Of a stretch of DNA of 64,000 nt, positions 1 to 8,356 are shown in pieces. The DNA lies in the NCBI RefSeq assembly GCF_002029235.1, contig NZ_MZGV01000005.1, forward strand, positions 1-64,000, given 5' to 3'. The notes under the pieces are model-generated. The model made no database searches, was not told the DNA's origin, and saw nothing but the letters and a program-made list of their open reading frames with translations. This DNA is from Clostridium oryzae (GTDB lineage Bacteria > Bacillota > Clostridia > Clostridiales > Clostridiaceae). Position 1 is the stretch's first letter, and each line of letters begins with the position of its first letter. A program made the position numbers and the translations under genes.

Positions 1-177
1 TTTGTCATGCTGTCAAGGGTGGCGGCTTCCTTCACCTACCTATTTTTCCTTGCTTTTTTTCTTCTTTTTCTCTTTTCAATCCTACTTTTTTTCTCTAAAT
101 TTTTTTCATAGCAAACTTTACACTATCTATCAAATACATGCAAGTATTCTTCTCATAATATGTAGCTTGCAAGCTCA

Positions 178-1101
178 TTACCTCTCCCTTTCACACTGTT
201 CCTGCCATTTCATCAGCCATTTGAGCTGTTTGTCAAAGAATTCATCATTAACACAATCAAGTCCATAAACTTCAATAATTGTTGCCTGAAGTTGATAATG
301 ATAGACCGCTATCAGATCATAAAAAGCCCTTAATTCCATACCACTAAGAGAGCAGTATCTTGTATATCCCTTTAGAAAAAATTCATATGTATTTTTCGAT
401 CTTTGATATCCACTTTCGTCAAAATCGAAATAATTTGTTGAATTGCACATTATCATTATGTCATATATGGGAAATGCATTGCATGAAGTGTCAAAATCCA
501 GAAGATGATATTCCCCTGAATCTGTCTTTAATAGATTCCCTCTATGCAGATCTCCATGGCAGAAACCACGCGGAAGATTCTCTACCTTTTTCCAGAGAGT
601 ATCTCCATATTCACTGAATATTTTAATCTTATTTTCAGCATAGTTCTTTTTCTTCAAAATATTGATATAACGATCTATAAAAAATTCTTTACCCTTCACC
701 TGTAAATTTCCCTTGTATTTCTGCATAAGACAATGGAGTCGGCCTACAAGTTCACCTATGGTTTCTAAATCTTCCCCTTCCTCAGGTTCCCTGCCATCAA
801 TAAAATTGTACAACACGACAAAAAACTTACACTCCATGTCCTCTATTTCAACATATAGTAATCCATTCTTCGTCTGAATAATTCGCGGAGCTGGAAACTC
901 CTTTTGTTCAAGGTAAGCTAATATACTTAGTGATTGTTTTGCTGTATCCATATAAGCAGAAGGAATTATCTTCATAAAATATTTTTTCTGCTCACTCCAA
1001 ATATAATAGGATTCACAGCCGCCTTTTCGCTTCAATTTTATCTTTATGAACTTTTTATTATAAAAATCAGTTAGCATACTGAGTAATCTGTTCTCCTCCA
1101 A
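178..1101 (-). CDS. APH/CotS-like phosphotransferase family protein
   Basis: A predicted cytoplasmic small-molecule kinase of the aminoglycoside phosphotransferase / CotS fold. The catalytic loop HGDLHRGN and the metal-binding DFD (in LLDFDTSC) are both visible in the C-terminal half, and an N-lobe lysine strand (KYFMKII) precedes them. The substrate cannot be told; relatives act on antibiotics, choline, homoserine or spore-coat targets. The frame stays open upstream to a GTG at 1170, but only the TTG at 1101 has a good ribosome site (GAGGTGAG just before it), so I prefer the shorter protein of about 307 residues. No neighbour explains the role. Confidence 0.75.
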   Translation of the reverse strand: MEENRLLSMLTDFYNKKFIKIKLKRKGGCESYYIWSEQKKYFMKIIPSAYMDTAKQSLSILAYLEQKEFPAPRIIQTKNGLLYVEIEDMECKFFVVLYNFIDGREPEEGEDLETIGELVGRLHCLMQKYKGNLQVKGKEFFIDRYINILKKKNYAENKIKIFSEYGDTLWKKVENLPRGFCHGDLHRGNLLKTDSGEYHLLDFDTSCNAFPIYDIMIMCNSTNYFDFDESGYQRSKNTYEFFLKGYTRYCSLSGMELRAFYDLIAVYHYQLQATIIEVYGLDCVNDEFFDKQLKWLMKWQEQCERER

Positions 1102-1222
1102 TTTTCTCACCTCGCTTGATGTAAGTTTATCTATTATTCTTTTTACTTTAATCCAATTAAACCTTCCCACTTGTCCAGTGGACTTCAGTTCATTATGGGT
1201 CTTTCTTATTGAGTCTTATACT

Positions 1223-1759
1223 CTACAAATATTTTGATATGATATCGTCGCTCCATATCTGAACTTCAATATATCGTTCCGAACCAAATTTACCATCTGC
1301 GTTCCACAATTGAGGCAAACCATATTTCTCAATAATTTTCAGTATCTCTGAATATGTATACAACTTTTTTCTATACTCTTTCCCATCATTTACTTTAGGA
1401 CTGAAAGTCGGATGCATGTCTCCATACGTGAAAGAAATTGTATTAAGATCAAATTTTTCAACAGAAATCTTTACGAAGCAGCCATCTATGTACCAGGATT
1501 TCAAGAACTCACACTCTTCAACTACCATGTAATGAGGTGCTTTTCTCGTTGGTTTCCCGCCTTTCTTCAAAAACAATTTCCTCCCCAAGGTTTCATATTC
1601 AATTCTTCTTTTCATATAGTTGATATCTCTTTTAGCAGTGTATGATGACGGGCTTTGCTTTTTTATTTTTTCCATCACCAGTTCTGCTTCTTCAGCAGTC
1701 AGATCAGATAAATTCTTAAATGGTCCTATTTCCTTTTCATAATAGTGATACAAGAACAT
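1223..1759 (-). CDS. Conserved hypothetical protein, about 178 aa
   Basis: Not recognised. The protein is soluble, mixed alpha/beta, and rich in Lys, Tyr and Glu, with no signal peptide or membrane segment. The ATG at 1759 is preceded by GGAGGAG at good spacing, so the longer frame to 1813 is probably wrong. It lies 52 bases upstream of the phosphotransferase start region and could be co-transcribed with it. Its ends (YHYYEKEIGPF and QIWSDDIISKYL) do not match a family I can name. Confidence 0.65.
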   Translation of the reverse strand: MFLYHYYEKEIGPFKNLSDLTAEEAELVMEKIKKQSPSSYTAKRDINYMKRRIEYETLGRKLFLKKGGKPTRKAPHYMVVEECEFLKSWYIDGCFVKISVEKFDLNTISFTYGDMHPTFSPKVNDGKEYRKKLYTYSEILKIIEKYGLPQLWNADGKFGSERYIEVQIWSDDIISKYL

Positions 1760-1821
1760 GTCTACTCCTCCAGTTATGGTATTACTGGTAATTATACCAT
1801 AATATAAAAACATTTCATCAA

Positions 1822-1930
1822 AAATAAAAACAGCTGGAAAGGGGGACTAACCAACTGCATTACATATTGTTAATTTCTATTAAATTAAGGGGTTTTCATT
1901 TCTATGTTTATATAATAAACAACTTTTGTT
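1822..1930 (-). ncRNA. Putative small RNA, copy 1 of a four-copy family
   Basis: This is an autonomous-looking leftward unit. The promoter is TTAACA (1960-1965), a 17-base spacer, then TAATAT (1937-1942). About 105 bases on, a terminator hairpin (CAGTTGG/CCAGCTG, 1831-1857) is followed by a T-rich tract. The hairpin loop reads UUAGUCCCCCUUU on the transcript, and a second C-rich patch (ACCCCUUAAU) lies upstream; both could pair with Shine-Dalgarno sequences. Near-identical copies follow at 3.0 and 4.5 kb, and a shorter one at 4.4 kb. Function is inferred; multicopy sRNAs with C-rich loops (Listeria LhrC) are the closest known analogy. Confidence 0.55.
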
Positions 1931-2048
1931 ACAGTTATATTACATAATTGGATACATGCTGTTAACTTATTGTGTATATTTTTTGAACGGAATCAATATA
2001 AATTTATTGGAGCTCAAATAAAGGACCGTCCCTATTGATGATCCTTAA

Positions 2049-2921
2049 CTAAAAGTATTTTTTTAAATCCTCTAAACTGGCTAAATCAAAAATCTCCGTT
2101 GCAATTATATCAATTACTCCTATAGGCAACTTTTTTATTTTTTCAATGTAATCATCTGGTACCTTCTTGAATTTTTTTATCAATAGATTAATAAGTAATT
2201 CAGCTTTTCCTTCTGCCTTTCCCTCTTCTATTCCTTCTTTTATCCCGTCTTCTCTAATCATTCTTCCAATTTCAGTCATGCTAAAAACCTCCTTAAATTT
2301 AGATTTAGAAGCTATATCGCCGAATTTATCAAACAAAGCATATAACAGCGTTAAACATTGCAATTTTACATCTTGATCATCTATAGCTGCAGCTAATTCT
2401 ATTCCTTCCAAAGACCTTTTACTTTTGCTTTCCTTGCTGTTCATTAGCGGTATAAAAGTTAAAGTTAAGATATCTTCACCACTTAATTTTTCTTTTCGCA
2501 TAATTTTATCTTTCAGTAACGTCAGCTTCTTATCACCATCTAGATTCTTCATGTAAAAAGCCTCCACCTGATACTTTATGGTTCCAGCATCAATAACTGT
2601 CTCAACATCTTCAATATCCGCCGAATATATAACCATGGTTTTTACTTTTCTCTTGTCTTTGTAAAACAAAGACGCATCATAATATAGAAATCTTTTAATA
2701 TCTTCTCTTTTATCTGTGGTTTGAAACTCAAAATGAAGATAATTACCGTCTTCCATGTAAAATAAATAATCTGTATAATTCGTTTTAATATCGACATTTT
2801 TTATTTCCGTTTCGGCTGGTGCCAGAATCTTTGTATCAATACCGAAAAATTTTACTGCATTATCTTTAAAAAACTCCATAGCTTTTTTAAAGACCGTGTC
2901 CTCTATTTTATTATAATCCAT
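2049..2921 (-). CDS. Rpn-family recombination-promoting nuclease / PD-(D/E)XK transposase-like
   Basis: This 290-residue protein fits the Rpn / PD-(D/E)XK putative-transposase family. It has an N-terminal D(F/Y)-x-hydrophobic nuclease core with the strand YLHFEFQTT (the E-x-Q element of these enzymes), a middle helical part, and a C-terminal charged stretch containing IKEGIEEGKAEGKAE followed by a DUF4351-like helical tail (FKKVPDDYIEKIKKLP). Known members are DNA endonucleases linked to RecA-independent recombination and are often scattered as accessory genes. It stands alone between two copies of the putative small RNA. The ribosome site (GGCAGG) is weak. Confidence 0.75.
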   Translation of the reverse strand: MDYNKIEDTVFKKAMEFFKDNAVKFFGIDTKILAPAETEIKNVDIKTNYTDYLFYMEDGNYLHFEFQTTDKREDIKRFLYYDASLFYKDKRKVKTMVIYSADIEDVETVIDAGTIKYQVEAFYMKNLDGDKKLTLLKDKIMRKEKLSGEDILTLTFIPLMNSKESKSKRSLEGIELAAAIDDQDVKLQCLTLLYALFDKFGDIASKSKFKEVFSMTEIGRMIREDGIKEGIEEGKAEGKAELLINLLIKKFKKVPDDYIEKIKKLPIGVIDIIATEIFDLASLEDLKKYF

Positions 2922-3015
2922 GTGATGCCTGCCTTTCTACTACTTTATGCTTATTATTATTGCCTAAAATTGCAGAAATATGCAAACATATATTCGTAAT
3001 CATGTTAGCCACCCC

Positions 3016-3127
3016 AAAAATAAAAACAGCTGGAAAGGGGGACTAACCAACTGTATTACATATTGTTAATATCTATTAAATTAAAGGGGATTTCGTTTCT
3101 ATGTTTATATAATAAACAACTTTTGTT
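3016..3127 (-). ncRNA. Putative small RNA, copy 2
   Basis: Nearly identical to copy 1 over its whole length. The promoter is TTAACA (3157-3162), 17 bases, TAATAT (3134-3139). The terminator hairpin is at 3027-3053 with the same CCCCC loop, and the T tract is at 3016-3026. Outside the unit (the Rpn gene on one side, the GNAT gene on the other) there is no similarity to the surroundings of copy 1, so the unit itself was copied. Confidence 0.55.
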
Positions 3128-3227
3128 ACAGTTATATTACATAATTGGATACATGCTGTTAACTTATTGTGTATATTTTTTGAACAAAATATTTATTTAT
3201 GAGTAACATAAACTATGCAATCTTAGC

Positions 3228-3797
3228 TTAATTTATTGATAACATCCCCATAATTAAATTGTCCTTATATTCCCCATCAAAAAGTTCTCTGTTCTTGATA
3301 ATTCCTAACGCTTTGAAGCCTGCCTTCTCATAGCATCTGATAGCTCGTTTATTCCAAGTCTGAGGATCGATTAAAATTATATCTGCTTTTTCATTATCAA
3401 ATAAATACTTTACAAACATTTTTATGAACTTTGTTCCCAGTCCTCTGTTCCAATAATCAATTTCACCTATAAACAAATCAATACCAAAAGGTAATTTATA
3501 AGTATCTAAGTTAATTTTCTCCTTTAATTCATAATCATCACTGTTAGTTCTATAATACTGTATATATCCAACAGCCCGTTCTTTATATTCTAAAATGCAT
3601 CGAATTACTGCTTTTTCACCTCTAACCCTTGGTCCCCACTTTTTAATTACTTTTTCCAAGTCAAATGGATTGTTTTTTCCTTCATAATATTCTAGCACAG
3701 CAGGATCAGACAACCATTTTGCCAGCAGACTGTAGTCCTCATTACAATTTAACATTCTTCGTATTGAAAGATAATCTCTCTTACATATATAATTCAT
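3228..3797 (-). CDS. GNAT-family acetyltransferase (AAC(6')-like)
   Basis: A GCN5-type N-acetyltransferase of 189 residues. The acetyl-CoA binding segment WNRGLGTKFIKMFVKYLF and the late GNAT motif NKRAIRCYEKAGFKALG are clear. The overall layout, with an N-terminal LSIRRML...WLSDPAVLEYYEG, resembles the aminoglycoside 6'-N-acetyltransferase branch. Resistance activity is not proven: many chromosomal homologues acetylate other amines. The start is supported by AGGGGGA before the ATG. The stop is followed by small-RNA copy 2. Confidence 0.8.
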   Translation of the reverse strand: MNYICKRDYLSIRRMLNCNEDYSLLAKWLSDPAVLEYYEGKNNPFDLEKVIKKWGPRVRGEKAVIRCILEYKERAVGYIQYYRTNSDDYELKEKINLDTYKLPFGIDLFIGEIDYWNRGLGTKFIKMFVKYLFDNEKADIILIDPQTWNKRAIRCYEKAGFKALGIIKNRELFDGEYKDNLIMGMLSIN

Positions 3798-3830
3798 TGT
3801 AATCCCCCTAAACTTAACATCCTTAAAGCA

Positions 3831-4298
3831 CTACTTAGTTCCTAATATATCTAATGCCTCTTTTGCCATTGCTATTACTCCTTCCGGAGCCTCTTCTACC
3901 TGCTCCAGCTCCTCTTTTGTGTACCAATATAGTTCAGTAGATTCCCCATTTCCGGGATTAACATCATAGGTTTCAGCAGAAGCATAATAATCAAGATCAA
4001 TATGATAATGATCGGTTTTAATCTTACATAGAATCATATGCATAGGCTTTATAAGCAGCTCTTCAGCTGACAAACCCATTACACCTTCCATCTCACTGTT
4101 CTTGTCCGGATTATATAATTCTATATCTAAACCGGTCTCTTCCTTTGCTTCTCTGACACAGGTTTCCTGTGGCAATTCATTCGCTTCTATATGACCGCCA
4201 ACTGGCAGGATTTTTTTATACTTCATATGTCTATGCAGCAACACTTTATTCTCATGAACTATAAAAATTGATACTGTAAAATGCTTTTCTATATCCAT
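3831..4298 (-). CDS. NUDIX hydrolase
   Basis: A nucleoside-diphosphate-linked pyrophosphohydrolase of about 155 residues. The Nudix box is complete: GG at the start, then REAKEETGL carrying the metal-binding glutamates. It sits 33 bases upstream of the GNAT gene and is probably co-transcribed with it. The ATG at 4298 follows GGAGGAG; the upstream in-frame methionine (4319) lacks a site. The substrate (modified nucleotide, sugar nucleotide or other) cannot be deduced. Confidence 0.85.
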   Translation of the reverse strand: MDIEKHFTVSIFIVHENKVLLHRHMKYKKILPVGGHIEANELPQETCVREAKEETGLDIELYNPDKNSEMEGVMGLSAEELLIKPMHMILCKIKTDHYHIDLDYYASAETYDVNPGNGESTELYWYTKEELEQVEEAPEGVIAMAKEALDILGTK

Positions 4299-4395
4299 AT
4301 GTCTCCTCCATCTACGCACACTAAACGTTTTTTACCATTACTGGCATTATATCATATAACTTAAAGCGTTTCGTTATTTTGTAAATACTAATAGC

Positions 4396-4470
4396 AAAAA
4401 CAGCTGGAAAGAAGAACTAACCAACTGTTTTATTTATATTAATTATGCCTTAGTTTTTATATTTATATAC
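4396..4470 (-). ncRNA. Putative small RNA, diverged short copy 4
   Basis: The terminator hairpin (4401-4427, CAGTTGG/CCAGCTG arms, T tract 4396-4400) matches the other copies. Its loop is UUAGUUCUUCUUU rather than C-rich, and the body is shorter and unrelated. A TAATAT lies at 4477-4482, but no good -35 is seen 17 bases upstream. It may be a decayed copy or a member with a different target. Confidence 0.4.
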
Positions 4471-4505
4471 AAACTCATATTATCCATTCTATGCTTCTTA
4501 AGGAA

Positions 4506-4619
4506 CAAATAAAAACAGCTGGATAGGGGGAACTAACCAACTGCATATACATGTAACGTAAATTTTTATTAAATTAAGGGATTTCGATTTCTATACTTAT
4601 ATAATAAACGTCTTTTGTT
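4506..4619 (-). ncRNA. Putative small RNA, copy 3
   Basis: Promoter TTAACA (4649-4654), 17 bases, TAATAT (4626-4631), identical in boxes and spacing to copies 1 and 2. The terminator hairpin is at 4516-4543 with loop UUAGUUCCCCCUAU and a T tract after it. The body shows many substitutions, while the promoter, the AUCCCUUAAU patch and the hairpin arms are kept. That pattern suggests selection on the RNA. Confidence 0.55.
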
Positions 4620-4798
4620 ACAGTTATATTACGAAATTAAATACATCGTGTTAATTTATTATGTCTAATTTATAAACATAAAGACTGCACAATTTTAAGA
4701 AAATACTAATAAACAAATAAACAAGAAAAACAATTTGGAAGAAATAATATAAAAAATAATACTTTGTAAATGTATAGAGTCAGTGTAGGGTAGGAAGT

Positions 4799-5060
4799 GA
4801 TTGGAGGCGGCATTTTCCAGCCGACGGAGGCATTTGGAGTGAGTTTAGCAATTATCCGTGTCTTTTAGGCAAATTTCCGTTAAGATGGCGAATTGTTTGA
4901 GGTGTAGCCGAGTTATGAGCCATTAGGAAATTTGACTAAAAGATGCGGTAAAATTGCTACTGGGTTATCTAAACATGCTCATTGCCATTCGCAGATAACC
5001 CGTTAAAGGCCATTTAGGCCTTTAACCAAGCGGAACTAGCCGACATAGGGTGCAACCATT
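4799..5060. repeat. Palindromic intergenic element, copy R1
   Basis: A GC-richer island between small-RNA copy 3 and ptsG. It is the reverse complement of the element at 20453-20645 over most of its length, sharing GTCGGCTAGTTCCGC, the region around AACTCGGCT, and the end GGTTRCACCC. It carries two internal hairpins, GGGTTATCT/AGATAACCC and AAAGGCC/GGCCTTT. No ORF is present. It may also terminate ptsG transcription. Confidence 0.6.
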
Positions 5061-5062
5061 TT

Positions 5063-7060
5063 TTATTTTATCTTAACATCAGCTACTTTTTGTCCTTTTA
5101 CTGCTTTTCCTGTCTCTACATTAATTCCCTCCACAGCATCCATATTCGTAACTAAAACGACCGTCACTGTACTCTTTCCTCTCTCTTTAATAAGATTAGA
5201 ATCCATAGTTACAACCTTATCACCTTTCCTAACTCTTGAACCCTGCTCTATGTGAGTGGTAAAACCTTCACCTTTTAATTTAACTGTGTCAATTCCTATA
5301 TGAACCATTACTTCCAGTCCATCGTCAGTAGTTATTGCAAAAGCGTGCTTTGTCGGAAATACCACCGATAGCTCACCATCTACAGGCGAAACTATTTCTT
5401 CACCTGAAGGTATTATTCCAAAGCCGTCTCCAGCTATCTTCTGAGCAAACACTTCATCAGGTACCTGTTCAATCGGAATTATTTCTCCATCAAGAGGACT
5501 TAAAAGTTGATGAATGCCGCTTTTAGTTTCAACTTCTTTTATAGGCTCAGCTTTTTCTTCGTTTGACGTCTCTATTATTCCGCCGTTTGCAATAATAGTT
5601 TTTATATCATCTTTAATTCTTTCTGCCTGTGTTCCGAAAACTACCTGCACGCTGTCTCCCGCTTTCATAACACCTGCAGCACCTAATGCCTTTAATGTAC
5701 TATCATCAACTAATGATGTATCTTTCAAATTAAGTCTTAGCCTTGTAATGCATGCATCCAACACTTTAATATTATCTTTTCCGCCTATAGCCTCCAAAAC
5801 TCTTACGGCCTTTTCACTTCCCTGAGCATTTATTGGTTTTACTGCTGTTGTATCTTCATCTTCTCTTCCAGGTGTCTTTATATTAAAAGCTCTTATGCTA
5901 AAGTAGAACACTATAAAATACAGTGCAAAATAAGCTATTCCTACAGGCCATATCAACCATCGATTACCGGCATATTTAAAACCTAATACATAATCTATAA
6001 AAGATGCTGAAAAAGTATATCCAAGCCTTATATTAAGGAGACTAGTAACGATACCTGCTGAAAATGCTGCAAGCACATGGAAAATGAATAGTACAGGTGC
6101 GACAAAAATAAAAGAATATTCAATAGGCTCTGTTATACCTGTTACAAATGCAACGAATGCTGATGAAACCATCATACCTGCTATGAGTTTTCTTTTCTCT
6201 TTTTTAGCAGTTGCAATGATTGCTGTCGCTGCTCCAGGAAGTCCAAACATCAGTATCGGATATTCTGAAGCCATGAAATGTCCAGCAGTCGGATCACCAT
6301 GAAAGTATCTAGCAGTATCACCTATATAGGTAACTCCATTTGATACATAGTGACCAAATTGATATAGAAACACTGGGTAGTAAATATGATGCAAACCTAC
6401 AGGTATGAGCAATCTCTTTCCTGCTGCGTACATTCCTGGTCCCAAAGACGAACTGCTCGCAAAGTTTGCAAAATCATTTATCCATCCCTGAACAGGAAGC
6501 CAAATATTAACACCGATAATACCGATAATAACAGCTGCTACTGAGGAAATAATTGGTATAAATCTCTTTCCAGCAAAGAAACCAAGTACCTGTGGCAGTT
6601 TAATATTATGAAATTTATTGTATAAAATTGCTGCAGTTATTCCAATAATTATTCCTCCAAAAACACTCATATTAACAGTGGTTTTCGTTACTATATTACT
6701 GTATTCCTGCGTTGTCATAAATGCTTTAAGTGTCATGTGGTGCGATGCTGCTGCTGTTTTTGCCATGGAAGCAGCCGCAGTAGTACTAGCCAAGGTTTGA
6801 ATTGCCTGTAAAATAAGCTGGCCTATTACAGCGGCCAATGCTGCAACTGCCTCGCCGCCTGAAAAGCCGATAGCTACTCCAACAGCAAAAATCATTGGTA
6901 AATTGCTAAAAATAGCATTTCCTGCTGCTTCTACATAAGGTATATTAAGCAGATCTGGTTGCCCAAGCCTTAGTAAAAGACCTGCTGCTGGCAGTACAGA
7001 AACCGGAAGCATAAGTGATTTACCTATTCTCTGAAGTACCGAAAAGAAACTCTTTTTCAT
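5063..7060 (-). CDS. ptsG: PTS glucose-type transporter, EIICBA
   Basis: A 665-residue fused phosphotransferase permease that imports and phosphorylates glucose (or N-acetylglucosamine). It has about ten membrane segments of EIIC in residues 1-400, an EIIB domain with the phospho-cysteine motif DACITRLRLNL, and a C-terminal EIIA-Glc domain with the phospho-histidine motif VMVHIGIDTV. Domain order and length are those of Gram-positive PtsG. It lies just downstream of glcT and behind an RNA antiterminator/terminator, so it should be induced when GlcT is active. Glucose is favoured over GlcNAc by the GlcT context. Confidence 0.9.
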   Translation of the reverse strand: MKKSFFSVLQRIGKSLMLPVSVLPAAGLLLRLGQPDLLNIPYVEAAGNAIFSNLPMIFAVGVAIGFSGGEAVAALAAVIGQLILQAIQTLASTTAAASMAKTAAASHHMTLKAFMTTQEYSNIVTKTTVNMSVFGGIIIGITAAILYNKFHNIKLPQVLGFFAGKRFIPIISSVAAVIIGIIGVNIWLPVQGWINDFANFASSSSLGPGMYAAGKRLLIPVGLHHIYYPVFLYQFGHYVSNGVTYIGDTARYFHGDPTAGHFMASEYPILMFGLPGAATAIIATAKKEKRKLIAGMMVSSAFVAFVTGITEPIEYSFIFVAPVLFIFHVLAAFSAGIVTSLLNIRLGYTFSASFIDYVLGFKYAGNRWLIWPVGIAYFALYFIVFYFSIRAFNIKTPGREDEDTTAVKPINAQGSEKAVRVLEAIGGKDNIKVLDACITRLRLNLKDTSLVDDSTLKALGAAGVMKAGDSVQVVFGTQAERIKDDIKTIIANGGIIETSNEEKAEPIKEVETKSGIHQLLSPLDGEIIPIEQVPDEVFAQKIAGDGFGIIPSGEEIVSPVDGELSVVFPTKHAFAITTDDGLEVMVHIGIDTVKLKGEGFTTHIEQGSRVRKGDKVVTMDSNLIKERGKSTVTVVLVTNMDAVEGINVETGKAVKGQKVADVKIK

Positions 7061-7114
7061 ATATTTTCCTCCCTCATATATTTAATATTAGTATGTGCAA
7101 TCTTGTGTAAAAAT

Positions 7115-7186
7115 AAAAAAATAAGGCAAGAACTAAAACCATAACAAAAATTATGGTCTAAGCTCATGCCTAATTTAATAGTAACA
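7115..7186 (-). promoter_or_regulatory. GlcT-type RNA antiterminator (RAT) overlapping a terminator
   Basis: Read leftward, the RNA begins GTTACT...TAGGCATGAG (7186-7161), closely resembling the known GlcT target of ptsG. It overlaps the 5' arm of a terminator: GGCA pairs with TGCC and CCATAA with TTATGG, followed by a long U tract (7111-7125). Binding of GlcT should block the terminator and let transcription continue into ptsG. Confidence 0.8.
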
Positions 7187-7190
7187 TTAC

Positions 7191-8015
7191 TTAACTTTCA
7201 TAAAGTCTTCTAAGATGTAGGGCAATATACCCTATCTCATCTTCTGGAATTCTTATAGAAAACAAATCCTGAATTTTCATCGCGACTTTTATCGCTAAAT
7301 CGTATTCATTATATAGTTCTTTTTTTATACTGTCAAGCAAATTATTTTTAATAATTTTTTTATTTATAACCCTGTCCAAAACAAAATTTATATGGGTAAC
7401 AGTCCTCGCATAAGCTAATGAATTCTTGTTAAATTCTTTTCCCATAAGCTTAGATATAAACATCATTAACTCACTGACTTTCTTTGTGTACGCTAATGTA
7501 CTGCTAACCCCTTTTTGCTTTGCTGCTGCATTTATATGCATAGAAATAAAGCCAACCTCATCTTCCGGCAGTTTAATTTCAAACCTGCTATTTATCATTT
7601 CCAAGGCTTTTTCGGCTAATTTATATTCCTTAGGGTACAACACTAAAATCTCACTTAGAAAAGGGTTTTCTATTTTTACTCCTGAACGAATTCTCACAAA
7701 TGCAAAATTAATGTGGTCCGGAAGAGAAACATGTATAGCCTCATTGAACTTGACTTTTAATTCCTTTTCACACATTGAAATAATCTCTTCACATACGCCG
7801 ACTATTTTACCGTCGATTTCTTTGAGAATTTCATTGAAACTACTACCTTGCAAGTCTTGCCTTACATATATATTCTCAATCTTTTCCCGGGCAATTTTTT
7901 GCCCTTTATGGCCATTAAACCCAATTCCTTTGCCAACTAATATATAATCTTTTATATTTTTTTGTGCTATAACAACATTATTGTTTAACACCTTTTTTAT
8001 TGCATACTCTTCCAT
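7191..8015 (-). CDS. glcT: BglG-family transcription antiterminator GlcT
   Basis: A 274-residue RNA-binding antiterminator. An N-terminal co-antiterminator domain (residues 1-60, AIKKVLNNNVVIA) is followed by two PTS regulation domains, with PRD histidines visible in ISMHINAAA and IALHLRRLY. It is phosphorylated by the PTS and, when active, stabilises the RAT hairpin that starts four bases after its own stop. The GlcT-like RAT sequence and the adjoining ptsG favour GlcT over the beta-glucoside regulator LicT. Confidence 0.88.
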   Translation of the reverse strand: MEEYAIKKVLNNNVVIAQKNIKDYILVGKGIGFNGHKGQKIAREKIENIYVRQDLQGSSFNEILKEIDGKIVGVCEEIISMCEKELKVKFNEAIHVSLPDHINFAFVRIRSGVKIENPFLSEILVLYPKEYKLAEKALEMINSRFEIKLPEDEVGFISMHINAAAKQKGVSSTLAYTKKVSELMMFISKLMGKEFNKNSLAYARTVTHINFVLDRVINKKIIKNNLLDSIKKELYNEYDLAIKVAMKIQDLFSIRIPEDEIGYIALHLRRLYES

Positions 8016-8295
8016 AGAAACTCCTTACTTCAAATTATTTTCTCAAAAGCTATTCTCTCGCTTCCACTTTCTAAATAAATTATGCCACAATATTTATACT
8101 GATTTTTCTTGAGTAATTTCTGCATAGATATATTTTCTTTATGAGTATCTATCCTATTACACTCTCCATAAATAATAAAACTTATTATCATTTTATCGTA
8201 ATTATATCATAAATTATTTTAATGGTCATACTGGCTTTGACTAGCAAAATATAGACAAACTATATATATAAGAATAAATTATCCAATTAAGGGCC
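8016..8295. other. Divergent intergenic region glcT / guaB
   Basis: AT-rich spacer between two divergent genes. I see no ORF, no strong hairpin and no riboswitch-like core. It must hold the glcT promoter, but several AT-rich candidates exist and none stands out. Confidence 0.5.
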
Positions 8296-8324
8296 TTGTT
8301 TTTTCGACCAAAAAACTTTATAAT
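8296..8324 (+). promoter_or_regulatory. Promoter of guaB
   Basis: TTGTTT (8296-8301), a 17-base spacer and a consensus TATAAT (8319-8324), followed 18 bases later by AAGGAG and the guaB ATG. The short leader leaves no room for a purine riboswitch. Confidence 0.7.
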
Positions 8325-8356
8325 ATACTTTAAAATCTTTTTAAGGAGTAGATGAA

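Noticed and set aside
2-268. ORF of 88 codons at the left edge
   Set aside because: Low-complexity Phe/Ser-rich frame antisense to AG-rich DNA, without ribosome site.
1828-4654. Repeated AAAAACAGCTGG units as a CRISPR array
   Set aside because: Units are far apart, with genes between them, and are promoter-terminator transcripts rather than short regular repeats with spacers.
8230-8356. Purine riboswitch before guaB
   Set aside because: The promoter lies only about 30 bases before the start, leaving no room for an aptamer.
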